Source: JADCCX01 sp031372765 (GTDB lineage: Bacteria > Pseudomonadota > Alphaproteobacteria > Rhizobiales > Beijerinckiaceae). From it: a stretch of DNA of 6,371 nt. Within the stretch, counting starts at the first letter, position 1, and every line of letters starts with the position of its first letter. Shown piece by piece: positions 5,213 through 6,371 of this stretch. The position numbers and the translations under genes are program-made. The notes under the pieces are model-generated. The model saw nothing but the letters and a program-made list of their open reading frames with translations. It was not told the origin of the DNA and did no database searches. The stretch lies in contig JANMLW010000090.1 of assembly GCA_031372765.1 (NCBI GenBank), positions 1-6,371 on the forward strand. The letters are read 5' to 3'.

Positions 5213-6026
5213 GAATTCCGGCAGAACCGCCATACCTGCCATCAGCCTCAGTGATGTCGCCATCGGTTTTGTTCTGACAGACGGGGCGCGCTATGACGCC
5301 GTTGCCCCCGCAGGTCTGGATGTGATGGAAGGCGAATTTGTCGCCATTGTCGGGCCTACGGGTTGCGGAAAATCCACATTGCTCAATGCAGCCGCAGGCT
5401 TGCTGGCTCCATCAGGCGGCACAGTATCCATTCTGGGAAACCCTCTTTCAGGCATCAACCGGGACGCGGGCTATCTCTTCCAACAGGATGCGCTGATGCC
5501 CTGGAAAACAGCGCGGGACAATGTCGCCATCGGGCTTGAGGTTGCGGGCGTGGCGCGAAAAGATGCTGTGGTCCGGGCCGAAAAGATGCTGGCGCGTGTT
5601 GGCCTCAAGACCTTCATGGACCGCTATCCGCATCAGTTATCCGGCGGGCAGCGCAAGCGTGTGGCACTGGCGCAGGTGCTGGTGCGGGAACCCAGGATTC
5701 TGCTCATGGATGAGCCGTTTGGTCCGCTGGATGCGCAGACCCGCCTGATCATGGGCGAGTTGCTGCTGGGTCTGTGGCAGGCAGACCGCAAGGCTGTGAT
5801 GTTCGTCACCCACGATCTGGATGAGGCGATCTCGCTGGCTGACCGCGTGGTCATCATGTCCGCCGGACCGGCAGCCCGCATCATCGGGGATTTTGCCATC
5901 GACATCGAACGGCCACGCGACATTGCCGAGGTGAAGGCCGATCCGCGCTTTCACAAGCTGCATGCAAAGATATGGTCTATCCTGCGCGACGAGGTGCGCA
6001 AGACCTACCAGATTGATGCTGCCTGA
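5202..6026 (+). CDS. NitT/TauT-type ABC transporter ATP-binding protein
   Basis: Nucleotide-binding subunit of 274 residues that would power an importer from the cytosolic face of the membrane. All motifs are intact: Walker A GPTGCGKST (51-59), Q-loop LFQQDALMPW (92-101), signature LSGGQ (146-150), Walker B ILLMDE (166-171, catalytic Glu171) and H-loop His204 (VTHDLDEA). The sequence and the C-terminal IERPRD segment fit the nitrate/sulfonate/taurine/hydroxymethylpyrimidine group (SsuB, TauB and ThiZ-like). The signature is followed by RKRVALAQ instead of the commoner RQRVALAR. No permease or binding-protein gene is adjacent: upstream is tag on the opposite strand, downstream a palindromic element and convergent argG. 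The substrate cannot be assigned; the partner permease must be encoded elsewhere. Confidence 0.93.
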   Translation: MATENSGRTAIPAISLSDVAIGFVLTDGARYDAVAPAGLDVMEGEFVAIVGPTGCGKSTLLNAAAGLLAPSGGTVSILGNPLSGINRDAGYLFQQDALMPWKTARDNVAIGLEVAGVARKDAVVRAEKMLARVGLKTFMDRYPHQLSGGQRKRVALAQVLVREPRILLMDEPFGPLDAQTRLIMGELLLGLWQADRKAVMFVTHDLDEAISLADRVVIMSAGPAARIIGDFAIDIERPRDIAEVKADPRFHKLHAKIWSILRDEVRKTYQIDAA

Positions 6027-6064
6027 CGCCGCCTAGAGCAATCCGTGTTTGCACTGAATCTTCT

Positions 6065-6183
6065 CCCTCCCCCCACTTGTGGTGGGGAGGGCCGGGGTGG
6101 GGGGTATTTTGCTTGTTCCAATTCCCCCCACCCTGATCTCCGCTTCGCTCGATCTTCCCTCCCCACCATGAATGGGGGGAGGG
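6065..6183. repeat. 119-bp mosaic palindromic intergenic element (MITE/RIME-like)
   Basis: The two ends are 27-bp inverted repeats (6065-6091 and 6157-6183), identical at 24 of 27 positions. Each end is itself an imperfect hairpin: CCCTCCCC with GGGGAGGG. Between them a perfect 10-bp inverted repeat, GGGTGGGGGG (6095-6104) and CCCCCCACCC (6124-6133), encloses a 19-nt AT-rich loop. The stretch 6135-6154 starts and ends with GATC. Similar G/C-rich mosaic palindromes are dispersed between genes in Rhizobiales genomes. No protein is encoded. It lies between convergent genes and may act as a terminator for both. I see no target-site duplication. Confidence 0.75.
6084..6104 (+). other. G-quadruplex motif
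   Basis: Four G-runs occur in 21 nt on the plus strand: 6084-6087, 6089-6091, 6094-6097 and 6099-6104, with loops A, CC and T. This fits the usual G3+N1-7 pattern with very short loops, which favour stable folding. It competes with the hairpins of the surrounding element. Confidence 0.65.
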
Positions 6184-6259
6184 ATTGGCCCAGGCATCTT
6201 GACAAAGCGCTCAATCTAAAATCGACCTCAATGCGAAATGGTCTTTCTGCCTGCAAACC

Positions 6260-6371
6260 TTACCTGCCAGACCTTGCCTTGCGGACAGCGTAGGTGCGCA
6301 GCCGCAGGGCATTCAACTTGATGAAGCCCGCCGCATCGCGGTGATCGTAAGCAACCGCCCCTTCTTCAAAG
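6260..6371 (-). CDS. argG: Argininosuccinate synthase, C-terminal fragment
   Basis: Only the last 36 residues and the TAA stop (6260-6262) are in the window; the gene continues off the right edge. The enzyme joins citrulline and aspartate, with ATP, in arginine biosynthesis. The fragment FEEGAVAYDHRDAAGFIKLN followed by ALRLRTYAVRK matches the characteristic C-terminal DAAGFIKLNALRLR segment of alphaproteobacterial ArgG. It is convergent with the ABC ATPase gene, with the palindromic element between them. The 76 bp between its stop and that element (6184-6259) show nothing I can interpret. Confidence 0.85.
   Translation of the reverse strand, partial: FEEGAVAYDHRDAAGFIKLNALRLRTYAVRKARSGR

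Overview
The window looks like a piece of an alphaproteobacterial chromosome, most likely order Hyphomicrobiales (Rhizobiales; Brucella/Ochrobactrum/Phyllobacterium-like). I base this on the divergent rluB-type/tadA pair, the form of the ArgG C-terminus, the low-complexity Arg/Pro/Gly/Asp extension on the pseudouridine synthase, and the G/C-rich intergenic palindromic element. The genus cannot be fixed from the sequence alone.

Layout. (1) Positions 1-1785, minus strand: an RsuA/RluB-type rRNA pseudouridine synthase with a long disordered tail. The tail carries a near-perfect 129-bp tandem repeat and runs off the left edge. (2) Positions 1814-2290, plus strand: tadA, the tRNA adenosine-34 deaminase, with its start codon only 28 bp from the rluB-type start. 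(3) Positions 2305-2332: a bidirectional terminator between convergent genes. (4) Positions 2355-3089, minus strand: an unrecognised secreted protein made of eight 'PAxY...VxVRP' repeats, preceded by an AT-rich control region (3090-3285). (5) Positions 3286-5042, minus strand: a compact operon of tag (3-methyladenine DNA glycosylase I), a YfbR-like HD phosphohydrolase and a Cys-based tyrosine-phosphatase-like protein. (6) Positions 5043-5201: a divergent spacer that may encode a 44-aa single-pass membrane peptide. (7) Positions 5202-6026, plus strand: a NitT/TauT-type ABC ATPase with no adjacent permease. (8) Positions 6065-6183: a MITE/RIME-like palindromic element with a G-quadruplex motif. 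(9) Positions 6260-6371, minus strand: the C-terminus of argG.

How the genes fit together. Two RNA-modification genes (rRNA pseudouridine and tRNA inosine) share a very tight divergent junction. The tag/HD/phosphatase operon suggests nucleic-acid or nucleotide-pool maintenance, but that is inference. The ABC ATPase must find its membrane partner elsewhere in the genome.

The least explained items are the eight-repeat secreted protein with its apparent 4+4 internal duplication, the selectively maintained tail repeat of the pseudouridine synthase, the possible small membrane ORF in front of the ABC ATPase, and the structured element beside argG. I see no CRISPR, phage, transposase, rRNA or tRNA gene.
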